Source of the DNA: Sepiola atlantica
Taxonomy: Eukaryota > Mollusca > Cephalopoda > Sepiida > Sepiolidae
Reading direction: 5' to 3'
Assembly: GCA_963556195.1 (NCBI GenBank)
Contig: OY744531.1
Location: forward strand, 100,748,123 to 100,812,122
Length of the DNA: 64,000 nucleotides
The notes beneath the pieces were generated by a model. The model saw only the letters and a list, made by a program, of their open reading frames with translations, was not told the origin of the DNA and did not search any database. Positions 33,120 to 64,000 of the stretch are shown in pieces. A program made the position numbers and the translations under genes. Every line of letters begins with the position of its first letter. Within the stretch, counting starts at the first letter, position 1.

Positions 33120-33545
33120 TTATGCACCATAATGTGGTTTGAGTGAAGATGCGAAAGATGAGTTTTCTGACAGGTTTATTACTAACTTCAATGGAGTGTG
33201 CTCCAATGAACTGGCTACTCTGGTGCCCCCTCAATGTAAATACACTAGAACAACCTGACAATCAGCTAAATCCCATCCATTCACTGTGGAGGTCCCCAGA
33301 TGACGGAGTGCTTTCTACTCCTATAGCTTCTTTCCTCGTGCTGCCGGCCCCTGGAACTCCCTCCCTGCTCCCTGTTTCCCCTACAGTACCAACATGCAGA
33401 AGTTTAAAACTAATGTAAACAGACATCTCGCTATACTGCTCTCAACTTAGGATGACACCCAACACCTACACTCTAATTCTCAGTGACCCCTTACGTCTAC
33501 AGTGGTGGCCTGCCTTGTTTGGGGTGAACTATGTTAATAAAAAAA
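33120..33545 (+). pseudogene. LINE C-terminal remnant, third family
   Basis: Pieces in several frames read SNELATLVPPQCK, SAKSHPFTVEVPR, FYSYSFFPRAAGPWNSLPAP and MQKFKTNVNRHLAI. The 3' block CCCCTTACGTCTACAGTGG, TGCCTTGTTTGGGGTGAACT ends in a TAATAAAAAAAATTA tail. Further copies: - strand 48253-48606, + strand 53950-54215, and tail only at 63250-63330. Confidence 0.75.
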
Positions 33546-34026
33546 ATTAACAATTTTTTTAAACTAGTAAGTATTTGTTGTGGTAGGATATTTGAATGGT
33601 CATGTTGGAAAGAACCCTGGTGATTTTGAGGGTGATTCATGGAGGAAATGGATTCAGTGATAGGAATACTGAAGGAAAAAGAATCATGTTGGTTGCAAAT
33701 ACTGTTTTTAAGCAAAGGGGACGCCATTTTGTTAGGTATGAATCTGGAACAGCAAACACTTAAGTAGGTTATCTGTTGGTAAGGAAAATGGGCCGAAAGC
33801 ACTTGAGTTATATGAAAGTAATTGAACTGGTGAAGAAATTGTGACATGGCATCAACATTTGTGACTTTAAGTTGAAAAATAGCTAATGAGGTAAAGAGAA
33901 AGTTTATTCCCAGGAGGAAGGTGTGACGGTTAAATGAAGGATGTGTGAAACACGAGTTTAGAGATCAAGTAATTGAGCACTCAGTTACTAGATCCACTTC
34001 AGGAAGTGTGCAAGAAATTGAACAGG

Positions 34027-34460
34027 GGTTTCTGCTGTTTCACAACGACATTAAAATATTTAAAGAAATATATAAACTTTGTTATCTACTTACGCTTTAG
34101 CTGAAAATAAGATTGTACAGAAAAAAATTGCGCAAATTCATTCAATATTTATTAAATTATAAGAAAAAGAACAAAAAAACGATCTTACGTATCTGTAGAC
34201 ATTCTAGCTTAAGTAGGCAAGGGAGATAACTATTTTTTTTTTTTCGGAAAAAGTCGAAATATAAAAAAAATGGCGATGTATAGATAAAATCGTTTTTATT
34301 TTTAATTTAATAAATACTGGATGGATTTGCGTAATTTTTGGTGTACAGTCTTCTTTTCATCTACCACGTAAGTACATAACGAAGTTTATACATTTCTTTA
34401 GCTATTTTTTTTTTTTTTAAAGAGAGGCCTAACATCTCATTGTGAAACAGCAGAAGCACC
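34027..34460. mobile_element. Foldback MITE, copy 3
   Basis: Tips GGTTTCTGCTGTTTCACAA and TTGTGAAACAGCAGAAGCACC; the inner arms match copies 1 and 2. TTGAAC is common to both flanks (34018 and 34462), fitting a decayed 8-bp duplication. The centre has GCAAGGGAGATAACT. Intergenic between ORC5 and the protease. Confidence 0.8.
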
Positions 34461-35390
34461 GTTGAACGATACCCTGTTGGAGGTAACAGACTTGTGAGCG
34501 GAATGCAGAAGTTGAGAAGGGTATCCATGAAAATTGATTAAGTAATGTATCTGGTGGCAAAGAGGACAGTAAAAAGAGCCATTTACGAAACCAAAGTGGA
34601 AGCTTCGGTTAGGGTTAGCTTGGTTTCAAGATATACTACAAACGGATGACTTATTCAGAATAACTAAACAGATGGCAAAGACAAATATGGATATTGTTTG
34701 AGAGAAGTGCATTTGAAATGACAGTGGAGTGCTAGCAACAAATGAGTGGAACAGGGATGCTTGGAAATGCCGTTATGAGAGATTGTTGAATACTGAGTTT
34801 TCATTGGACAATGTATATATATATATATTATATATAACAATAGAATGCATATTCCAGTGACTATAGGTATACAAACATATCCTGAATTTTCCAGAATAAT
34901 GATTCATCCCAAAAAAAAAAAAAAATACCAGAACGTCACCCCCCCCCCCCCCCCAAAAAAAGAAAACTTACATTTCTATGGGCACATCATTTTTAAACCA
35001 AATTTCGTGTTTATAGTTAAAACTAGCGCCATCTTCATACATGCTCTGAAATTAAAAATTAATATTTATTGAGCTTAAACCTTAAAAGTTTGACTACACA
35101 TACACACACACACATATATATAATAGGGGAGAACTTGAATGCCTACTAGACACCACCCACAAGTGTCTTCAGTCTCTCTGTACAGGGGTTTGTCAGAGAC
35201 TCTGACATGAGGATACTTTTTACTTGAAGTAAACCCTGACCAAATATTCAAAACAAATGGTGTGCTGTCTCCTCAAGTCATCCAGCACGTCTCTTGAATT
35301 GTGGACGGGAGCACCTCCTCTATTAATAGAGGGCAGCTTCGAATAATGAATTAGAAGCCGTTGACAATGGGGAAATGAATAATAAAAAAT

Positions 35391-36493
35391 ATGAATAAAA
35401 ACAAAAATAAATACTGGCAGGCCGGCACCCAGGATAAAAAGGGCCCATCAACCCGTTCATACACCAGGCGGGAAGATGTAAGCAATGGTGTAAACCGTCC
35501 TGCCTCTGGAAATGGTGCTCCAGCCAATACAGAGGCCAACCATCAGGCCTTGAGACAAAAAGTCCTGGCCCCCTATTTCCATCAAATGCAGCAACAAAAA
35601 AAAAGAAACCTAAGAGGCTTAAAAGCCCAACCATGGACTGTTGCACAAAAGAAGGTGCTATTGTTTTGCTACCACTACTCAAAGTTTGAAAAGTGGAGCA
35701 AAATATTCAATGAGATTCTAGCTGATAAGATCCAAGAATCTACCCTCCCCGAAGAAAATAGGAATATATAGATAAGGAAGGCTCTGTAGACTGGCTGAAA
35801 AGAGGATCTCTCTACTATGATCAGGAGAGAATGATAATGGCTGCTCAAGATCAAGGCTTGATGACCAATGTCTTTAAAAAGATGAGTGGTCACAGCAACA
35901 ATAACAAGTGCAGGTTCTGCCACACAGAAGTAGAGAGTGTGAGCCACCTGACATCCAGTTGTAAGGTTCTCCTGGGGGATGGCTATCATACAATGCGACA
36001 CAATGGAGTGTGTAAATATCTTCACTGGACTATTTGTAAAAAGTTGAATATCCAGTGTAGCAGCAAGTCCTGGGAGCATATACCAGAAAGAACAGTTGTA
36101 AATAATGTATACACAATCCACTATGACTATGCAATCCTTACAGCTACATATCTAGAAAACGGAGCTGTTAAACCTGACATCGTAATATGGGACAAATGGG
36201 AGAAAGTAGCAACCCTAGTTGAAGTCAGTGTCCCTAATGATGCAGGATTGAACAGAGCAGAAAGGGAAAAGATTACGAAATACCAAGGTCTTATGTACGA
36301 CATGAAAAAAAAATGGAATCTTAGGAAAATCTCCATCATACCAGTAATTATAGGAGCAACAGGACCAATGAAAAAGAATTTCAAAAGCTATCTGGCGAGT
36401 ATACCTGGTGAACCGAGTGCAAGAGAAATACAAACAATTGCACTTAAAGGGACGGTTAGAATCTTCAAAAGATCTCTAGGCTGGAGTTTCTGA
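35391..36493 (+). pseudogene. RLE-type LINE ORF remnant broken by a TA insertion
   Basis: Two frames, 35391-35771 and 35771-36493, are continuous in sense but shifted at AATATATAGATAAG, where one extra TA would cause the break. The second contains MIMAAQDQGLMTN, a CCHC knuckle (CRFC...H...C near 35911-35961), a YLHWTICKKLNIQ block and PDIVIWDKWEKVATLVEVSV, matching the PD...(D/E)V.VP signature of the restriction-like endonuclease used by R2/NeSL/R4-type LINEs. It ends in LGWSF and TGA. No RT motifs remain, so it cannot move itself. The first frame's function is unknown. Confidence 0.7.
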
Positions 36494-36654
36494 AATAGCT
36501 GGTGAATGTTTGGCATCCGGTAGGATGCCCCATCTCCAGCAAAAACGGAAAGATAAGAAAAAAAAAAAGAGAAAATAATATAATACAGTGAGGTTTGTAC
36601 CCCCAAGTCAAACTCATAAACAGTTTAAGTAGGTTACAAAGACAAAATATTTTC

Positions 36655-36740
36655 GTTTGATCGATGGCCTTGTGAATAAAGTGTTTGCCTTCAGTTCCAA
36701 TATTTTATGCCATCTTTCAGGGTTCAAATCTCATACTAGA
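36655..36740 (+). mobile_element. Degenerate tRNA-like SINE head
   Basis: GATGGCCTTGTGAATAAAGTG resembles a decayed A box and GGGTTCAAATCTC (36720-36732) a B box. The spacing is tRNA-like but the arms do not fold well. Confidence 0.4.
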
Positions 36741-36979
36741 CAATTGTTTTGTTTGTTTTTTTGTTTCATTTATTTCCTTGCCAATATTGATCATCATCAT
36801 AAACCTGAATAATGCACTTGTTTTTGTGTTTATTTTTAATTATTTTACAGTGAAAAAAAAAAAAAAAATTTGACGTCAAAGTGTCGTGTCGTCATTCTTT
36901 CTTCCTCGGGACCCGTGTCGTCATTTTGACACTGCTTTAAATCTTCTTGTTACGTTAGCGTAAGATCAATTGAGAAAAG

Positions 36980-37420
36980 ACATGGTTTCAGAAATGGAGG
37001 TTTATTAAGAGAAATAACTTAAACAAGTCACGGGTACAATTTACACTTAATGCACAATTAACTAAGTCTGAGGTAATTATTGGAGAGCCACATAGATAGA
37101 TAGACAGACAGACATCTGCGTGCACAACTCAACATTCATCTCATCCTTAAAGCATTGTTCCAGCGACCGGCCGCATCAAAATCCAAAATCCTGTTAGTCG
37201 CTTTGATCCCACGTGACGTCACATCCGCGGGATCTCATTAGCATATCATTATGAGTCTTATCCCCTCCCCTCTGACCTCACCCATCAATCTTCTTACAGG
37301 GGATGGCTGGGAAGCAATTAATACTTAGCAATCTTCTAGATGAGCTTACAAATTAATGTGTTTATAAAAAGAAATCAGAATTAAAAAAACGAAAGCCCAC
37401 TGCAAAATTGTTGTCGAAAA
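36980..37420. other. Unassigned intergenic sequence
   Basis: No ORF or repeat family recognised. It includes a palindromic TGACGTCA (37213-37220, a CRE-type site) beside CCACG, and an AGATAGATAGACAGACAGAC microsatellite (37093-37112). It may be a retroelement promoter or LTR fragment; evidence is weak. Confidence 0.3.
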
Positions 37421-37422
37421 AA

Positions 37423-37840
37423 GGGTTCACACATCCTTTGGAAAACGTTTTTTGAATTGTATTACAGAATCTTGAGAAAACCAAGAAAACGTTATTTTTT
37501 ATATCTTTATTAAATGAATAAAATCATTTTTTTCCTAAATATATGCCTGAGACTTTCGTTGATGTAACAGCCTTGTCAAAGAGTTATTTTCCTTCTTTCT
37601 TTTTTTCCAGACGATAAAAAACCCTTTGTGATCGCAAAGGGGATTTACTTGTGATTTTTAACACCAGCAAGATGAAAAGAAAAAAAGAAAAAGAAATGAA
37701 ATAACTCTTTAAAAATGCTGTGATATCAGCGAAATTCTCAGACATATATTTATGAAAAAAATGATTTTATTCATTTAACAAATATATAAAAAAAAAATAA
37801 CGTTTTTTGGTTTTCTCAAAATTCTATAATATAATGTTTT
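37423..37840. mobile_element. Foldback element, complete, with two half-copies elsewhere
   Basis: The left arm (GGAAAACGTTTTTTGAATTG, GAGAAAACCAAGAAAACG, AATGAATAAAATCATTTTT, TATGCCTGAGACTTTCG) pairs with 37700-37835 on the other strand. Left-arm copies stand at 51585-51735 and 52090-52295. Near the inner arm ends, the - strand of the 51700 copy reads TTTGACAAGGCTG, TTATATCAGC, GAAAGTC, which looks like a decayed CTGANGA...GAAA layout. Confidence 0.7.
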
Positions 37841-38168
37841 TTATTGCTTCAACTATTAGAGTAATTACGCAACGAAAAAGAAAAAAGAAAGCAATCTTTA
37901 CACACACACTGTCTCGATAAAAACGATAGCTGTTAACAATAACGAAAAAGAAGAGCGAGGGGGAGACAGATCAAATCTACACACCGACAATGCTTCAATG
38001 ACTACTATTATTACCACAACGAATTATTACGAGCAAGTGTGGACACTAACAGCGCAGCTGTTCATGTTACGAGCGACAAGATTTGTTGCGGAGACGAATT
38101 ACTGCCATGGGCTGCCGCCGAGAGATCTGTTCCAATCAAAAGACAACAAATTTTCAACGAAACAGTTT

Positions 38169-38174
38169 TTTATT
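38169..38174 (-). terminator. Candidate poly(A) signal of the protease gene
   Basis: AATAAA on the - strand about 115 nt after the stop codon, a usual 3' UTR distance. It is the first canonical signal downstream of the stop. No cleavage-site data. Confidence 0.5.
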
Positions 38175-38287
38175 AACGCAGAGGTTATACTTTCAATCAA
38201 GTGTGTTTGTTATTCTTTTAAGGATTACTAATATACAGTCAATAGGTATTTAAAGTCAATAAGAACAGGCCACAAGATGTTCTTCCG

Positions 38288-60843
<22,556 letters not shown>

Positions 60844-60849
60844 CTGGGG

Positions 60850-62215
60850 AAGAAAGGGAATCAAAACATGGAGAGAGAAAACAATAATCTCATATTTTGC
60901 TATGTTTCAAAAATAGAAAAAATAGAGAGAAAAAACGTCACTGTATATGCAAGCATAACATTGCATATACAGTGGCTATTATTTTCGAAAATTCTTTAAA
61001 AAAAACAAACCTACCCTTAACAAACATAAACGTAACCCTGAATATAAAACCAAACCATAACTTATAGGTTCTACCAAAACCCCCTAAACACAATTTATTT
61101 TCAGTGGTCTTAGTCCTACAGTGTATTGGTACTGCTATGTTAGTTTTCTTCTTAATACATGCATTTAGTCACGTGGTCACAAATGTAAAACGCATGACTC
61201 GGAAGTTCACTTCCTCTTTTTCTCTTTTTGGTCTGACTGCTGAGGTGACAACATCGTTTGACCACATCTTCTCACCACCAGACAAGTTCTCTTTGACATG
61301 TTTTTGAGACAATACGGGGTCAGTCTCTTCTTTATTCAGATAAGTTTTGTTGCCGTGTATTTTTTTTGGGGACAGGGGATCTCTATAGATATTTGGTAAG
61401 TCCGTCTTTCATCATATACACGTACTAGAAGAATTAATTCACCGAACACTTTTATGCCCCCTTACGAAGATTAAAATCAAGATATAATGCTACTAAACCT
61501 TATGTCTAGAATCCTTATTCCAATTTTGATCAAAATGATTACATGATTTTGGTTCTAGAAAATATTTAAAATGTAACGTTTAAGCTTAAGGGGTCTTAAG
61601 AAGAAATTGAAATTCAGGGAATCTTGCTGAATTGGTGTTTAATGACTATGGGTCAAATATAATGTAAATCTGAAATATTTTAATTTTCCAATGGGAGGTT
61701 GTACCCCATATTATGCTTCCTTAAAAACCCCTTAAAATACTCCCAATAAACTGAAATTTGAGGAATATTTATAAATTGATGTCTAATACTTATTATCAAA
61801 ATTTAACAAAAAGGCGGAGGTATTTGAATTCGCATGAATGGATTCCATCCCGTCTTGGTCCTCTTTGCATAAAACTAAATTAAACTAAATATAACACACA
61901 TTACCACCCCTTACATGTAGCAGCTGTGTTCCAAAATTCAAAATGACTGCGAGTGAATGCTGCACATATAAATATAAGCATATACACAAACCTAACTGTA
62001 TATAAATAAAGATTAGGAAATTCTGACATTTGTACATATTTGGCGTATTACTTATGAACACAAATAAATCCTTCTATATTGAAATAAGTTTTTTTTCTTT
62101 TCTTTTTTATTTATCCTTTTTTTGGTTATGTGTAAGAACTGTCAAGAAATCCGATAAATTCTTATCATGAATACTTGAATGTCCAGTGGTTGAATAATCA
62201 AAATGGCGTTCTTCA
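60850..62215. other. Unassigned A/T-rich sequence upstream of the protease exons
   Basis: No exon, RNA gene or repeat family recognised. A 67-codon + strand frame at 61104-61307 has a hydrophobic start but no homologue I know and runs antisense to the protease transcript. The missing signal-peptide exon of the protease could be here, but no confident splice-flanked coding segment was seen. Confidence 0.4.
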
Positions 62216-62239
62216 TTCTTACCCGTCAAAAATTGGAAA

Positions 62240-62590
62240 ACCTAATATATAAAGTAAAGTCAGTCTTTTTCTCGATTTTTGCCATCGATAACTTTCTTGC
62301 TACAAAATCAATATTTGATTGATCGTTGCAGCAAGGAGAGTAGAAAGTGGACCGTAGGTTTACTTTCGATAGCCTCGTAACTCTCGCTTCTCTTATTTTG
62401 TCCTTTAGTTCTCGCATTTCATGAGCGATGTTTCTGACAAATGGGGAAGAATTGCTGTTTTCTGGATCGGAATCTATCCATCTAACATTTATCGTTGGCT
62501 AGTTTTTGATCTTGAAGTATTTTATTTTTAGCTCTTTACATCAAGTGGCTTCATGCCTTGTCTGGAGCGACTTCCATAAAAAAAAAAAAT
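62240..62590. mobile_element. LINE 3' pieces in opposite orientations
   Basis: - strand 62417-62226 contains [12 protein letters not shown] as in 17350-17385. + strand 62528-62590 has the 3' UTR block TACATCAAGTGGCTTCATGC, CTTGTCTGGAGCGACTTCC and a poly(A), as at 32127-32170. These are two separate short insertions. Confidence 0.6.
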
Positions 62591-62804
62591 ATTGTTAGGA
62601 AAAACAAAATGTAATTCGATTTAATTCTTTCCAGAACATATTTTGACCAGGTCGGAATTATTTTCATATGGTCGCCATCTTTGAAAGAGGGACGTAATTC
62701 GCCAATACAGAGTTAGTTCCTTTTTGTTTGGAACAAAATATATTTTTAAAAAGAAAACAACAAAAAACAAACAAATTGTAAATAAAAACACTACTGGGTA
62801 TTTA

Positions 62805-63185
62805 TTTACCTCCTCTCCAGGAGGTTAGGCACAAGGCCAGTTTTATCTTACTCCCACAAGGTAAGATGTGACCCAAGGTCTGGTCGGGAAAGTGGGGTTT
62901 GAAAAGCCAGCGCCCGAGAAAGTGAGCACTCTGGCCATTAAAAATTGCCTGGGCAGCCCCGTCGGCATTCCCCGGTAGGGGCGCCTCAGGCAGTAAGCAA
63001 TAAACTTACTCCTCCCCAAAGAGGGGAGGCGAAGCCTGGGAGGGTGGACCTCCTAGAACTGCACAGGACAGGCCCATAGACCGGCGTAAATCAAGCCCCG
63101 AAGGCCAAGACAATACCAGTTTATGGGGTGTAGTATCCATCGGAACAGATACTACACTTTGATCTTAGCCAAAAGGCACTGGGTA
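62805..63185 (-). mobile_element. U2-snRNA-headed SINE, copy 4 (longest)
   Basis: On the - strand CCTTTTGGCTAAGATCAAAG (63176-63157) and TGTAGTATCTGTTC (63156-63143) reproduce U2 snRNA from ~nt 14 to 46 with one extra A. The body carries GGTCCACCCTCCCAGGC, ACTGCCTGAGGCGCCCC and GGGAATGCCGACGGGGCTGC. The tail AACTGGCCTTGTGCC, TAACCTCCTGGAGAGGAGG ends near 62810. About 370 bp, the most complete copy. Confidence 0.8.
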
Positions 63186-63234
63186 GCTACAGCCAATTTA
63201 GGTCCCCCCCCCCCCCCCAAAAAAAACCAAAAAA

Positions 63235-63330
63235 ACTCTCACCCTTTTTCTCAGTTAGCCCCTTACGTCTACAGTGGCGGTCTGCCTTGTTTGGGGTGAA
63301 CTATGTTTAAAAAAATAATAAATAAAAAAC
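63235..63330 (+). mobile_element. LINE third-family 3' tail
   Basis: CTCAGTTAGCCCCTTACGTC, ACAGTGGCGGTCTGCC, TTGTTTGGGGTGAACTATG and an A-rich end match 33475-33545 and 54140-54200. No coding part. Confidence 0.65.
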
Positions 63331-63494
63331 AACAAACTTATAAATGGACCAATTAATCTATACTTTTGTCCATTTTTCCTGAACACGAACCCAGTCGAAT
63401 AATCGTCAGGTGGTGTTCGTACCAGTCAGGGATACATCCTCGGCAATTAGTCCGAAAGTGGCTTTGTTGATGCCGGGCTGAGGGTATGGTTTTG

Positions 63495-63700
63495 TTCAAT
63501 CCTAGGAGGTCCACCCTCCCAGGCTTTACCTTCTTTCTGAGAAGGTGGTTAGTTTATTGCTAATCGCCCACCGGAGAATGCCAACAGGGCTGCTCGGTCA
63601 ATTTTTGTTGGCCGGAGTGTTCTTAACCTAGTGTTCTGGCTTTTCAAAACTCCGCCTCACCTTGTGTCAAAACTTCTTGCAGAGGAGGATAAATATATAT
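63495..63700 (+). mobile_element. SINE body/tail copy without U2 head
   Basis: CCTAGGAGGTCCACCCTCCC, ACCGGAGAATGCCAACAGGG, GGCCGGAGTGTTCTTAACC and CACCTTGTGTCAAAACTTC match copy 4 in the other orientation. The head region was replaced or lost. Confidence 0.65.
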
Positions 63701-64000
63701 ACAGTTGAGTTATTTGTCACACTGACGTTGATATTAAAAGCCCACTTTTCTAATTAAAAAGTAAAAACAACTTCCTAATATACTCAATCGTGGATATGTG
63801 AGCGACTTCAAAAGGGATAACTAATTTGCATATTCCTTTACAAAACGAACTCTCATTAACTATTTGTTTTTTTTTCTCTTTTCTTATTTGATGATTTCCT
63901 TCGATTTAACTATTATGCACTGTTTTATTTATGCATATTTTCTGCGTCGTGCATAATTGCACAGCATTTGAGGTGGAAAAGTCCTAGCACACATACACAT

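Noticed and set aside
61104..61307. Hydrophobic-start + strand frame as a small membrane protein
   Set aside because: No promoter, splice or homology support; the start resembles random T-rich translation.
63130..63185. Functional U2 snRNA gene
   Set aside because: Only about nt 14-46 of U2 are matched. The Sm site and 3' stem-loops are absent and a SINE body follows.

Overview
This is a piece of an animal nuclear genome, AT-rich and crowded with repeats. It is most likely a lophotrochozoan and probably a mollusc. The evidence is two intron-rich genes with canonical GT-AG introns, CR1/Jockey-like and RLE-type LINE remnants, Penelope-like pieces next to (TA)n tracts, hAT, Tc1/mariner, pogo and Helitron remnants, and the GGGAGATAACT core inside foldback MITEs that is familiar from molluscan repeats. 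The species was not identified; 'mollusc' is an inference.

The two genes converge. On the + strand, nine exons between 3395 and 31104 encode the C-terminal ~251 residues of ORC5 (origin recognition complex subunit 5). All intron phases agree and the last exon ends at a natural stop; the 5' exons lie left of the window. On the - strand, six phase-compatible exons between 60843 and 38288 encode a secreted trypsin-like S1A serine protease with a complete His/Asp/Ser triad, an Asp at the S1 pocket, an upstream Cys-rich module and an unusual Tyr-Ile activation junction; its first exon(s) were not found. The genes are functionally unrelated and simply share a repeat-rich 3' intergenic interval (31105-38287).

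Layout. 1-3394: a CT-rich minisatellite, then an intron ending in a 39-bp minisatellite that abuts an ORC5 splice acceptor. 3526-7878: (TA)n tracts, Helitron 3' ends, a tRNA-like SINE head, a foldback MITE and several hammerhead-like motifs, one of them structurally complete. 7928-17539: two foldback elements, then a ~6.6 kb intronic satellite of 35-bp units with higher-order structure. 17631-31058: small ORC5 exons separated by microsatellites, palindromes, U2-snRNA-headed SINEs and LINE pieces. 31105-38287: LINE tails, an RLE-type LINE ORF broken by a TA insertion, MITEs. 38288-60843: the protease gene, whose introns hold a complete but defective hAT element with an 8-bp target duplication, mariner and pogo remnants, MITEs, a tandem array of U2-derived units and further hammerhead/Penelope-like loci. 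60844-64000: LINE and U2-SINE copies; no exon recognised.

The most unusual content is RNA-level mobile biology: (i) about a dozen CTGANGA...GAAA hammerhead-type motifs, including one complete type I fold and two 'no stem III' forms that would need to dimerise, one just upstream of a Penelope-like ORF; (ii) a SINE family that carries both a tRNA-like Pol III head and a hammerhead-like motif; (iii) SINEs whose head is the 5' part of U2 snRNA, sharing a tail with tRNA-headed copies; (iv) a ~980-bp AG-free array with a branchpoint-like motif in nearly every unit, ending exactly at a splice acceptor.
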